Shown piece by piece: positions 35,952 through 44,659 of a DNA stretch of 64,000 nucleotides; positions within the stretch are counted from its first letter, which is position 1; each line of letters starts with the position of its first letter. The notes under the pieces are model-generated. The model was not told the DNA's origin. It saw only the letters and a program-made list of their open reading frames with translations, and did not search any database. Origin of the DNA: Amycolatopsis japonica (GTDB taxonomy: Bacteria > Actinomycetota > Actinomycetes > Mycobacteriales > Pseudonocardiaceae). The stretch covers positions 1,674,001 to 1,738,000 of the forward strand of contig NZ_CP008953.1 of NCBI RefSeq assembly GCF_000732925.1. Direction: 5' to 3'. Position numbers and translations under genes: made by a program.

Positions 35952-36901
35952 CGCTCACACCCAGGGTCGCCTTCGAGCAGATCGCCGAGAACGTGCAATC
36001 GGTGGTGCGCGGGAAACCGGAGGTCGTCCGGCTCACCGTGGCGGCGCTGTTCGCCGAAGGACACCTGCTGATGGAGGACGTGCCCGGCGTCGGCAAGACG
36101 ACGATCGCGCGCTGCGTCGCCGCCAGCATCGGCGGCCGGTGGAGCCGGATCCAGTTCACCCCGGACCTTTTGCCCGGCGACATCACCGGCGTGATGGTGT
36201 ACCACCAGAACAACGAACGGTTCCAGTTCCACCCCGGCGGCATCTTCGCCAACGTGGTGCTGGCGGACGAGATCAACCGGGGCACGCCCAAGACACAGGC
36301 CGCGCTGCTGGAGGTGATGGCCGAACGCCGGGTCACCGTGGATTCGGTCGGCCAGGCGGTGCCGAGGCCGTTCCTCGTGGTGGCCACGCAGAACCCGATC
36401 GAGCTGGAAGGCACCTACCGGCTGCCCGAAGCGCAGCTCGACCGGTTCCTCATGCGTATTTCGGTCGGCTACCCGGATCTGGAATCCGAGATGCGGGTGG
36501 TGATGGGGGACTGCGCCGGGGTGACGCCGGACGAGCTGAAGCCGGTGCTGAGCATCGCCGACGTCCAGTCGGTCATCGACGAGGTCCGCAAATCCCATCT
36601 GGCACCGGAGATCGTCAACTACGCGGTCCGGCTGGCCGCGGCGAGCCGATCGCATCCCGACGTCCGCTATGGCGCGAGCCCGCGCGGCAGTATCGCGCTG
36701 ATCCGGGCGGCACAGGGACTCGCCGCCACCTTCGGCCGCGATTTCGTCACCCCGGACGACGTCAAGGACGTCGCGCATCCGGTGCTCGACCACCGGCTCG
36801 TGCTGACCCCCGACGCCGAACTCAACCAGCGGCGGACCGCGGACATCGTCGACGAACTCCTGGGCGCGACGGCCGCTCCCATGGCCGCGATGGGGAGGTA
36901 G
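35948..36901 (+). CDS. MoxR-family AAA+ ATPase
   Basis: A 317-residue MoxR chaperone-like ATPase. Walker A is EDVPGVGKTTIARCV (about 43-57), Walker B VVLADEINRGTPKTQAALLE (about 103-122), sensor 1 VVATQNPIE. All catalytic residues are present. MoxR ATPases fold or mature partner proteins with von Willebrand or DUF58 domains. Here DUF58 follows directly, and the GTG start overlaps the previous stop by 4 bp, so the set MoxR-DUF58-transglutaminase is one transcript with the FN3 protein. Target of remodelling is likely the adjacent DUF58 protein. Confidence 0.92.
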   Translation: MTLTPRVAFEQIAENVQSVVRGKPEVVRLTVAALFAEGHLLMEDVPGVGKTTIARCVAASIGGRWSRIQFTPDLLPGDITGVMVYHQNNERFQFHPGGIFANVVLADEINRGTPKTQAALLEVMAERRVTVDSVGQAVPRPFLVVATQNPIELEGTYRLPEAQLDRFLMRISVGYPDLESEMRVVMGDCAGVTPDELKPVLSIADVQSVIDEVRKSHLAPEIVNYAVRLAAASRSHPDVRYGASPRGSIALIRAAQGLAATFGRDFVTPDDVKDVAHPVLDHRLVLTPDAELNQRRTADIVDELLGATAAPMAAMGR

Positions 36902-36903
36902 GC

Positions 36904-38031
36904 GTGCGGCTCACCCGCCGCGGCGTCATCGTGCTGGCCTTCGCCGCCGGGTTCTACGCCCTCGGCGAGCTGGCCGGGTACACGTTTTTCCGTGCCTTCG
37001 CGGGGATCGCGGCCGGCGCGGTGCTGATCGCGCTGGCCACCACCAGGTTCCGGCCGAAGGTGGAGATCGGCCGGACCGTCCAGCCGGACCGGGTCGAACG
37101 CGGGAAACCCGCGCTGGCCTCGCTCGTCGTGCGCAACACCGATTCGCGGCGGCACGGCGGTTTCGCCGCGGCGGACGGCATCGGCGGCGAGACGCACGGC
37201 CTGCGGGTCCGCCCGCTCGCGCCCGGCGCGGAAGCGACGTACCACTACGAACTTCCGACGACGAAACGCGGGAAACTGCGGGTCGGCCCGCTCGTCGTGC
37301 ACCGGCCCGACCTGTTCGATCTCGCGCGCGGCGACCAGACCGTCGGGGACTCCGCGTGGTTGTGGGTGCATCCGCGACGGCACGCGGTACGCGCGGCGCA
37401 GGCCGGTCATCCGCGCCACCACCACGAAGGCCCGATCACCGACCCGCCGCTGCGTGGTTCGGCGGATCTGCGCGCGGTGCGGGAGTACGTGGTCGGCGAC
37501 GAGGTCCGGCATCTGCACTGGAAGGCGACCGCCAGGACCGGGCGGCTCATGGTGCGTGAATACGCCGACCCCGCGCAGCCCCGGTTCACCGCCGTGCTCG
37601 ACACGCGGCCCGCGTCGATGAGCCCTGCCGTTTTCGAAGAAGCCGTCGAGGTGGCGGCCTCCCTGTTCTACGCGTCGGCGTCGGCGGGGCAGCACTGCCG
37701 CTTCATCACCTCCGCGGGCGCGGACACGCCGACCGACAGCGGGGTACGCGCGGCCAGGGCGCTGCTGGACGAACTCGCGCTCGTCACCCAGGACGCCGCG
37801 GACGACGCGCCGCTGCTGCCCTCGGCATTGGCCGCCGCCGAACGCCCTGGCGGGGTGCTGGTGCTGATCACCGGTCCCGACGCCGATCTCGGTCACGCCG
37901 CCCGCTGGCGGCCCGACACCGTGGTCCGGATCGGTGATCTCCGGCCGTCGGCGGGCTCCCGCGGCCTGATCGTCGCGGTCGACGCCGCCGGTGCCGCGGC
38001 ACAGTGGAATTCCTTGGTGGGTAAGTCATGA
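36904..38031 (+). CDS. DUF58-domain membrane protein
   Basis: A 375-residue protein with two N-terminal membrane helices (about 8-50) and a DUF58 domain whose signature GSADLRAVREYVVGDEVRHL, then HWKATARTGRLMVREY, is at about 181-215. DUF58 proteins have a vWA-like fold and pair with MoxR. GTG 36904 is 2 bp after the MoxR stop; the gene overlaps the following one by ATGA. The family has no defined enzymatic activity; a scaffolding role in the envelope is inferred from the operon. Confidence 0.88.
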   Translation: MRLTRRGVIVLAFAAGFYALGELAGYTFFRAFAGIAAGAVLIALATTRFRPKVEIGRTVQPDRVERGKPALASLVVRNTDSRRHGGFAAADGIGGETHGLRVRPLAPGAEATYHYELPTTKRGKLRVGPLVVHRPDLFDLARGDQTVGDSAWLWVHPRRHAVRAAQAGHPRHHHEGPITDPPLRGSADLRAVREYVVGDEVRHLHWKATARTGRLMVREYADPAQPRFTAVLDTRPASMSPAVFEEAVEVAASLFYASASAGQHCRFITSAGADTPTDSGVRAARALLDELALVTQDAADDAPLLPSALAAAERPGGVLVLITGPDADLGHAARWRPDTVVRIGDLRPSAGSRGLIVAVDAAGAAAQWNSLVGKS

Positions 38032-40199
38032 GCGACCGATTCGACCAGATCGCGGTCGCCGCGCTGCTCGCCGTGACCGGGATCGCCGGGCTGCTGTTCG
38101 CGCCCGTGTTCGGCTGGGCGGAGCTGCTCGTCCCGGTGCTCGTGGTCGTTCTCGTCGCGTACGGCTGCGCCGAGCTGACCGCGAAATTCCCCAAGCTGAC
38201 CCCGTACCGGCCGCTGCTCGTCGCGCTGCTGGGCCTGCTCGGGCTGATCGAGACGGTGCTGACCTCCACCACGCTCGCCTTCCTGCCGACCGGCGCTTCG
38301 CTGCAGGGGCTGGCGCGCGGCCTCACCGAAGGCTGGCGGCTCACGCTGCAGTCCACCTGGCCCGCGCGGCCGATCCCCGAACAACTGTTGTTCGTGCCAC
38401 TTTCGGTGCTGCTCGCCGTCGTGCTCGGACTGGAACTGTTGCTGCGTCTCAAGAAGCCGCTCGTAGCGCTCGTGCCCAGCTTGGCCGTCGCCTGCCTCGC
38501 CCAGGCGTATCAGGCGTTGACGGGGGTTTTCGCGGTGGTGGCGGCGCTGGCCTACGCGCTGCCAGCCGGGCTCCTGCTGTGGTCGGGCCGTCGGGTCCGG
38601 TCGGTGAGCCGGGCACCCGGTGGACCTCGGTTCTCCTGGCGGCTGACCGGCTCGGCGGTCTGGCCCGCACTGTCCACTGTGGTCGCCCTCGTCGCCGGGG
38701 CGGTCGCGCTCGCCGGGCTCGATCCGGTCGGCCGGGATCCGTTGACGCTCAAGGACACCCAGGCCGCGCCGCCGCCGAGGAGCCGGATCGGCAACCCGCT
38801 GGACGAGATCGCCCAGCGGCTCATCCGGCCGGGCGAGGAGGTGTTCCGTTACCGCGGTGACACCCCGGTCGACCAGTGGCGCCTGATCGTGCTGAACGGT
38901 TTCGACGGGGCGAACTGGCTGTCCGACTCCCGGCTCCGGAGGCTCGGCGCGGGCCTCGAAGGCGCTCCCGGCGTGAGTGGCAGCGCGGAACTGAAGGTGC
39001 GCGGGCTCTCCGGGCCGTGGCTGCCGAGCCATCAGGATCTGACCGGTGTGGACGGTCTGACGCCGTTGGTGGACGAGTCCGCGGGCACCCTGATGACGGA
39101 ATCGCCGTCGACGGGCCAGGAACGGAACTACCGGCTCAGCTGGTCGTCACCAGAGGTCGATCTCGGTTCCGGGGAGATCGACCCGCGGGCGCCGCTCGGC
39201 GGGCTCGGCGCGGTGCCGCCCGACGTGGAGAACGTGGCGAAGGACGCCGTGCGCGGCCTGCGTCCGACGTTCCAGTCCGCCTTGCAGCTGGAACGCTTCC
39301 TCAGCACGAACTATCAGGTCGCGACGGGCACGGAGGAACTGCCGACCGGGCACGGCTGGCCGCAGCTGAGGCACTTCCTGCTGGAGAGCAAGCGGGGGAC
39401 GAGCGAGCAGTTCGCCGCCGCGTACGTCGTCTTGGCGCGGATGAGCGGTATCCCGGCCCGGCTCGTCGTCGGGTTCCGGGGTTCGGCCGAGACCGACGGC
39501 GGGATGCACGTCGTCCGCAACCGCGATGTCCTGGCGTGGCCCGAAGTCGCGGTCGCCGGAGCGGGCTGGGTGGCACTCGACCCGACCGCCGCGGCGGGCA
39601 AGGCGGAGCGAAGCCAGGCAGGGCCAGGCAAAGCGGTCGCCCGCGCGCGGGCGCAACTGCCCGCCGAACAGCAACTGCGGCCGCCCCAGCTCCCACCGGG
39701 CACGCCCGCGGACTCCGGCGAGGATCAGAGCACCGAAGCGGGGATGAGCTGGTGGTGGCCGTCGCTCGTCGCCGCGATCGTCCTTTTCGGACTCCTGTGG
39801 CTCGTCGGGGTTCCGGCGGCGAAGGTCGTCCGCGCCCGGCGGCGTCGTCGACGGTCCGGTGCCGAAGGCGTGCTCGGCGCGTGGGACGAGATCCGCGACC
39901 GGTTGCGCGCGCACGGCGTGCCGTTCCGGATCGGGATGACCCCGCGCGATCTCGCCGAATCGGCCGGATCGCTTGCCGGGGACGGGATCCGCGAGCCGGT
40001 CGCGCGGCTGGCCAAGGTGCTGGACGTGACGCTGTGGTCCGGCGTCCCGGTGGGGGACGGTTCGGTCCGGCGGGCGTGGCAGGAGGTCGGCGAGGTGCGA
40101 CGGGGGCTGGCCACCAGACCGTTCGCGGCTCGGGTGCTGGCGGCACTCGAGCCGCGGACCCTGGTGCCGATCCGCGGCCGGGGCTCTCGCGAGGGGTGA
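38028..40199 (+). CDS. transglutaminase-like membrane protein with degenerate active site
   Basis: A 723-residue TgpA-like protein: about six N-terminal membrane helices (residues 8-230), an extracytoplasmic region, a transglutaminase-like fold (about 395-530), another membrane helix (about 577-600) and a cytosolic C-terminal DUF4129-like region. The catalytic Cys is replaced by Ser459 (RGTSEQFAAAYVVLARMSG), the His of the usual D-x-H-A-W by Leu502 (RDVLAWPEV), while Asp518 (ALDPT) remains. The fold is therefore probably non-catalytic, a binding module. It is the last gene of the FN3-MoxR-DUF58 operon and is followed by a perfect hairpin. Confidence 0.85.
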   Translation: MSDRFDQIAVAALLAVTGIAGLLFAPVFGWAELLVPVLVVVLVAYGCAELTAKFPKLTPYRPLLVALLGLLGLIETVLTSTTLAFLPTGASLQGLARGLTEGWRLTLQSTWPARPIPEQLLFVPLSVLLAVVLGLELLLRLKKPLVALVPSLAVACLAQAYQALTGVFAVVAALAYALPAGLLLWSGRRVRSVSRAPGGPRFSWRLTGSAVWPALSTVVALVAGAVALAGLDPVGRDPLTLKDTQAAPPPRSRIGNPLDEIAQRLIRPGEEVFRYRGDTPVDQWRLIVLNGFDGANWLSDSRLRRLGAGLEGAPGVSGSAELKVRGLSGPWLPSHQDLTGVDGLTPLVDESAGTLMTESPSTGQERNYRLSWSSPEVDLGSGEIDPRAPLGGLGAVPPDVENVAKDAVRGLRPTFQSALQLERFLSTNYQVATGTEELPTGHGWPQLRHFLLESKRGTSEQFAAAYVVLARMSGIPARLVVGFRGSAETDGGMHVVRNRDVLAWPEVAVAGAGWVALDPTAAAGKAERSQAGPGKAVARARAQLPAEQQLRPPQLPPGTPADSGEDQSTEAGMSWWWPSLVAAIVLFGLLWLVGVPAAKVVRARRRRRRSGAEGVLGAWDEIRDRLRAHGVPFRIGMTPRDLAESAGSLAGDGIREPVARLAKVLDVTLWSGVPVGDGSVRRAWQEVGEVRRGLATRPFAARVLAALEPRTLVPIRGRGSREG

Positions 40200-40205
40200 A
40201 GGCCT

Positions 40206-40260
40206 GTCCGTGAAGGCCTCCTTGAGGGACCCAGGGTCCCTCAAGGAGGCCTTCACGGAC
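40206..40260. repeat. 55-bp perfect hairpin, second copy
   Basis: Arms of 25 bp (40206-40230, 40236-40260) pair perfectly around CCAGG. It differs from the 23157-23211 copy in one loop base only. It lies between the convergent transglutaminase-like and pseudokinase genes, and its last base is the first of the pseudokinase stop codon (40260-40262). Confidence 0.9.
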
Positions 40261-41663
40261 TACGGGTTGCAGCGGGCGCCGCGGATCGCGACCGGCTCGG
40301 TGGTGTAGATGTGCCGTCCGTCGGTCGCCCTCAGCTGGAAGCAGTACCGGCGCGCCGGGTCGACGGGGACGTCCAGGCTGCGCTGACGGTGGGCGACGAG
40401 CTGTTTCGTCTCGAGCCGCTCGCCCGCCATGATCACGACGAAATCCAGTTCGCCTTCCGCGGTCCACGTCAGCTGCACGTGATCGCTCTGGTCCTGCGGC
40501 GGCGCGAGCGCCAGCTTGACGTCCGGCGCCGGCGCGGAAGCCGCTGCGGGAGAAGGGATCGCGGCCGCCACCGGGACGGCCTGCCCGCCGATCTCCGCCG
40601 GGCCGAGGACCAGCGGCAGCACGGCGAGCCCGGCGGCGAGCACGCCGCCGCCCGCCAGCGCGACGGGCTTCCACGGAAACCCGCGTTCGGTTTTGAGCGG
40701 ACCGCTGAACTCGCGGATCAGGGTGCGGCCGCCCCTCGGCGGCGCCTGCACCACCTGAACGGGCGCCGGGGCCGAGTGGACCGGGACCGCGGGCCGGTGA
40801 ACCTGGGCGAAGTCGTCGAATTCGACCTCGACCTCTTCTTCTTCGCTTGGCAGGTCTGAGGAATCGCCCGTGACGATCTCGCCACCGGGACGGCTCAGCT
40901 TCGTGAACAGCCGTGCCAGCGACGCGACGTCCTGCGGCCGGTCGGCCGGTTCCTTGGCCAGCAACCGCAGGATCGTGGCGGCGAGCTCGCCGGGGACGGC
41001 CGGATCCTGGATCGGCGCGACCGGTTCCCGCAGCACCTGGAGGATCCGCTCGCCGGGCTGCTGCCCGGTGTGGCGGGGGAACGGAGGCGTCCCGGTCAAC
41101 GCGACGTAGAGCACCGCGCCGAGTCCATAAAGGTCGGACGCGGGGGAAAGCGTGTCGTCGCGCAGGGTTTCCGGCGCGGTGTACTCGACCGCGTACATCG
41201 GGTCGCGCGGGAATCGCCGCCGCAGGGCCACCCCGAAGTCGGCGAGCACGAACTCGCCGGACGCCCGGTACAACACGTTGTGCGGGCTCACACCGCCGTG
41301 CAGGACGTCCGCGCCGTGCGCCGCGGCGAGTGCCGACGCGATCGCGGCGCCGAGGGCGAGCACGTCGGGAACACCCAGCCTGGCACCGGAATCCAGTACA
41401 CCGGCGAGTGAACCCGGGCACAGTTCGCGGCGGACACCGGACCGGCCGTCGGGGTGGGTCAGGACGTCGTCGATCTGCAGGACCGAACGCGTCGAGCGCA
41501 CCGCCGCCAGCGCCTTCCGCTCGCGTTCGAGCCAAGCGGAGGTCTCGCGGTCGAAGGTGCTGGGGAACATCTTGATCGCGAAGTCGTTGCCCGTGGCGGG
41601 ATCCTTGCCCGCGTACACGGTCGCGATGGGGCCCTGGGCGAGCAGCCCTGTCTCGATGCTCAT
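40260..41663 (-). CDS. Ser/Thr pseudokinase with membrane anchor
   Basis: A 467-residue protein with an N-terminal protein-kinase fold (about 5-257): the VAIK-type lysine is Lys31 (DFAIKMF) and DFG is intact (LADFGVALRR, Asp142), as is APE (APETL). The HRD catalytic loop reads HGGVSPHNVL (122-131), so the catalytic Asp is Gly124, and the glycine loop is degenerate (AQGPIATVYAG). It should bind nucleotide poorly and not phosphorylate. An acidic linker (EEEEVEVEFDD), one membrane helix (about 333-354) and a beta-rich extracellular end with a single fibronectin-like fold follow. It lies back to back with eccD, so it is probably a sensor or scaffold of the secretion locus. Confidence 0.85.
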   Translation of the reverse strand: MSIETGLLAQGPIATVYAGKDPATGNDFAIKMFPSTFDRETSAWLERERKALAAVRSTRSVLQIDDVLTHPDGRSGVRRELCPGSLAGVLDSGARLGVPDVLALGAAIASALAAAHGADVLHGGVSPHNVLYRASGEFVLADFGVALRRRFPRDPMYAVEYTAPETLRDDTLSPASDLYGLGAVLYVALTGTPPFPRHTGQQPGERILQVLREPVAPIQDPAVPGELAATILRLLAKEPADRPQDVASLARLFTKLSRPGGEIVTGDSSDLPSEEEEVEVEFDDFAQVHRPAVPVHSAPAPVQVVQAPPRGGRTLIREFSGPLKTERGFPWKPVALAGGGVLAAGLAVLPLVLGPAEIGGQAVPVAAAIPSPAAASAPAPDVKLALAPPQDQSDHVQLTWTAEGELDFVVIMAGERLETKQLVAHRQRSLDVPVDPARRYCFQLRATDGRHIYTTEPVAIRGARCNP

Positions 41664-41706
41664 GACCCCATTGTCGCGCAAGAAGTCCGGATCCGGAGTA
41701 CTTTCA

Positions 41707-41728
41707 CGGCGGCAGGTTCCTGCCGCCG
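41707..41728 (+). other. stable hairpin in the eccD leader
   Basis: CGGCGGCAGG-TT-CCTGCCGCCG is a perfect palindrome with 10-bp arms, 38 bp before the eccD start codon and between it and the divergent pseudokinase. It may be a regulatory RNA hairpin or an operator. Confidence 0.35.
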
Positions 41729-41765
41729 GTGCCCGGCGGACCCGTCGCTGGCCGACCCTTTTCCC

Positions 41766-43148
41766 ATGCAGACTGCCGGCCTGGTCAGGGTCACCATCAC
41801 CACTCCGCACCGGCGCATCGACATGGCGCTGCCGGAACACGCGTCCGTCGCCGAAATCCTCCCCGGCCTGCTCGCGCGGGCGGGTGAGGGAATGGCGGAC
41901 GACGGCGTCGCCGGCGGCGGCTGGCAGTTGCGCCGCGCCGACGGGACGGCCTTCGATCTGGACCGGACGCTGGGCGCGCACCGGGTCCGGGACGGGGAGA
42001 TCCTCCATCTGACGCCGCGCCGCGCCGAATGGCCGGAGCCCGAGTACGACGACCTCGTGGACGCCATCGCCACCGGCTCCGGCCGCACCGGCAAGGCCTG
42101 GGGACCGCGGCACACGCGGCAGGCCGGACTGGCCGTCGGCGCGGTGGCGATGTCCTTCGGCCTGCTCGCGGTACTACGCGCCGGTCCGCCGTGGACGTCA
42201 CCGGCGGCGTGGGCGCTGGCGGTCTCAGCGCTTTTGCTGGCGGCGGGTGTCCTGCTCGCGCGGGCACTGCGCGACGCCGGTGCCGGGGCGGTACTCGCCG
42301 CCGTCGCGCTCCCGTTCGCCTTCGCCGGTGGCGGTCTGCTGCTGGCGGGCGACGATCCGATCGGCGAGCTGTCCGCCGGTCACCTGTTGCTGGCGAGCGC
42401 GGCCTTGCTGCTCGCGGCCGTCGTCGGTCACCTGGGGGTGACGGCCGCGCCCGCCCTGTTCGCCGGGGCCGCCACCGTCGGGCTGCTCGGGGTGCTCGGC
42501 GGCTGGCTGGCCACCTTCGACGATCTGGCGGGCTACCGGTCGGCGGCGGTGATCGGTAGCGCGGTGCTGGTGCTCTCGACCACGTTCGCGCCGCTGTCGC
42601 TGCGGCTCGGCCGGGTGCCGATGCCGGTGCTGCCGCGGTCGACCGCGGATCTGGTCCGCGACGATCCCCAGCCACCGCTCGACCTCGTGCACGCCGCCGT
42701 CGCCAGAGCGGACGCGCTGCTCACCGGGATGCTGGGCGGGGCGGCGATCGTCGCCATGTATTGCCAGATGCACCTGATCCGCAGCGACAGCGAGGCCGCG
42801 GTCGTCCTCGTCGCCCTGCTCGCGGCCGGATTCCTGGTGCGGGCGCGGCTGTATCCGATCCTGCGGCAACGGACGCCGATCCTGGTGGCCGGGATCTTCG
42901 GCGCCGGCTGCCTGCTGGCGGGCCCGCTCATGGCGGACCGCTCGCTGCTGCTCGTGCTGGCCGGGCCGCTTTCCTTGGCGGTGGCGGCGGGCGTGATCGC
43001 CTCCGGTGTCGTGCTGAGCACCCGCGCCGCCAACCCGTATCTCGGCCGGATCGCCGAGTACTTCGAGATCCTGGTGACGATCGCCGTCGTCCCGGTGGCG
43101 TGTTCGGTGCTCGGCCTGTACGGCTACGTGCGCGGACTGGGGGGCTGA
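41766..43148 (+). CDS. eccD: type VII secretion integral membrane protein EccD
   Basis: A 460-residue protein. The N-terminal 80 residues form the cytosolic ubiquitin-like YukD domain (LVRVTITTPHRRIDMALPEH, then QLRRADGTAFDLDRTL), followed by about eleven membrane helices from residue 118 onward. EccD builds the membrane vestibule of the ESX complex. ATG 41766 marks the beginning of the YukD-like domain. It is divergent from the pseudokinase gene and followed by eccB only 4 bp after its stop, so they are co-transcribed. Confidence 0.88.
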   Translation: MQTAGLVRVTITTPHRRIDMALPEHASVAEILPGLLARAGEGMADDGVAGGGWQLRRADGTAFDLDRTLGAHRVRDGEILHLTPRRAEWPEPEYDDLVDAIATGSGRTGKAWGPRHTRQAGLAVGAVAMSFGLLAVLRAGPPWTSPAAWALAVSALLLAAGVLLARALRDAGAGAVLAAVALPFAFAGGGLLLAGDDPIGELSAGHLLLASAALLLAAVVGHLGVTAAPALFAGAATVGLLGVLGGWLATFDDLAGYRSAAVIGSAVLVLSTTFAPLSLRLGRVPMPVLPRSTADLVRDDPQPPLDLVHAAVARADALLTGMLGGAAIVAMYCQMHLIRSDSEAAVVLVALLAAGFLVRARLYPILRQRTPILVAGIFGAGCLLAGPLMADRSLLLVLAGPLSLAVAAGVIASGVVLSTRAANPYLGRIAEYFEILVTIAVVPVACSVLGLYGYVRGLGG

Positions 43149-43152
43149 AACC

Positions 43153-44586
43153 ATGGCGTCCAAACGGGATCAGCTGCAGGCTTACCAATTCCTGGTGCAG
43201 CGCGCGATTTCCGCGCTCGTGACGAGGGAGACCGACCCGGAGCAGCCGCCGTTCCGCCGCCCGTCCGGTGCCGCTTTCGCCGGTGTCGCACTGGCGATCG
43301 TGGCGCTGGCGTGCGTCGGGGTCTACGGGATGATCGTGCCCGGCGGGAACAACGCGTGGCGCAAGAACGCCGCCGTCATCGTGGAGAAGGAGAGCGGGAC
43401 CCGGTACGTCTATCTGGACGAACGGCTGCATCCCGTCGCGAACTACGCGTCCGCCCTGTTGCTGCTCGGCGAACACGGCACCACGGAACGGGTTTCGCGC
43501 GAGTCGCTCGCCGGAGTCCCGCGAGGACCCCGGATCGGGATCGCCGACGCGCCGGACGGCTTGCCCGGCCCCGAAAAACTGCTCACCGGATCGTGGTCGC
43601 TGTGCTCCGCGCCCGCGAGCGACCTGGCGGGCAGCAGGATCGAGGAATCGGTGCTGCTGGCAGGCGCCTCGCCGTCCGGCGGCGCGGAGCTGGGAGACCA
43701 GGCGCTGCTGGTGGAATCGACGTCGACCGGCGACCGGTTCGTCGTGTGGCGCGGGCACCGGCACCGGATCACCGACTACGGCGCCGTCGGCACCGGACTC
43801 GCGCTGACCGCCGAGCCGTGGGCGCGGGTCGGCCGGGCGTGGCTCGACGTGCTCCCGGAAGGCACGCCGATCGGCCCGCTGCCGGTGGCGGCGCCGGGCG
43901 AGGTGTCCACCGCTGTACCGGGCCGGACCGACATCCGGAACGGGATGCTGCTGATGGTGCAGACCTCCGGCGGGGGACAGCAGCACTATCTGGCCGAACG
44001 GGACGCCCTGCGGCCGATCAGCGAACTGCAGTACGACGTCCAGCGCGCGAGCGCCCAGATGCTCGCCGCCTATCCCGGCGGTGAACCGAAAACCGTGCCG
44101 CTGCCGCCTTCACTGGCGACCATGTCCCGGCAACTGGACCCCGTCCAGGCCGACGTGGGCGCCGCACCCGCCACACGCCCGGCCATCGCGCGCCTGCGTG
44201 ACCAGGACACCACCGTGTGCGCGACCTTCGGCGACGGTTCCGCGGCTCCTTCACTGACCGTCGATCCCTCGATGCCGCCCGCGGATCCGATGTCCACCAC
44301 CGCCCGCCGGACCGCCTCCGGAACCCCGCTCGCGGACCGCGTCCACGTGCCGCCCGGCAGTGCGATCGTCGTCGAAGCGATGCCGTCCCCTTCCGCGGCT
44401 GTCGGAACCCTCACCGTGGTGACCGACATGGGACGCCGCTATCCGCTGGCTTCGCCCGATGTACTGAAGATGCTGGGGTACCCGTCGGCGCGTCCGGTGC
44501 GGCTTCCCGCCGGTCTGGTGGCGCGGCTGCCCGAGGGCCCGAGCCTCGACCCGGCCGCCGCGCGGCGCCAGACCCTGGGCGGCTGA
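43153..44586 (+). CDS. eccB: type VII secretion protein EccB
   Basis: A 477-residue protein. The N-terminus, MASKRDQLQAYQFLVQRAIS, is the EccB signature; one membrane helix (about 38-60, AFAGVALAIVALACVGVYGM) anchors a large extracytoplasmic domain with repeated elements such as GPRIGIADAPDGLPGPEKLL, DRFVVWRGHRHRI and GVPVG-like turns. Cys residues in WSLCSAP and TVCATF could form the family's disulfide. EccB is the extracytoplasmic part of the ESX core complex. It follows eccD and precedes a strong hairpin terminator. Confidence 0.9.
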   Translation: MASKRDQLQAYQFLVQRAISALVTRETDPEQPPFRRPSGAAFAGVALAIVALACVGVYGMIVPGGNNAWRKNAAVIVEKESGTRYVYLDERLHPVANYASALLLLGEHGTTERVSRESLAGVPRGPRIGIADAPDGLPGPEKLLTGSWSLCSAPASDLAGSRIEESVLLAGASPSGGAELGDQALLVESTSTGDRFVVWRGHRHRITDYGAVGTGLALTAEPWARVGRAWLDVLPEGTPIGPLPVAAPGEVSTAVPGRTDIRNGMLLMVQTSGGGQQHYLAERDALRPISELQYDVQRASAQMLAAYPGGEPKTVPLPPSLATMSRQLDPVQADVGAAPATRPAIARLRDQDTTVCATFGDGSAAPSLTVDPSMPPADPMSTTARRTASGTPLADRVHVPPGSAIVVEAMPSPSAAVGTLTVVTDMGRRYPLASPDVLKMLGYPSARPVRLPAGLVARLPEGPSLDPAAARRQTLGG

Positions 44587-44602
44587 GGGACCCTGACGCG
44601 AA

Positions 44603-44645
44603 GAAGGGAGCTTTCCCCGCATGCGATGCGGGGAAAGCTCCCTTC
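44603..44645. terminator. 20-bp-arm hairpin after eccB
   Basis: Left arm 44603-44622 and right arm 44626-44645 (core AGCTTTCCCCGCAT) pair perfectly around three bases. It lies 16 bp after the eccB stop and 14 bp before the stop of the convergent substrate gene. Probably a bidirectional terminator. Confidence 0.7.
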
Positions 44646-44659
44646 AGCCATGTCCGGGT

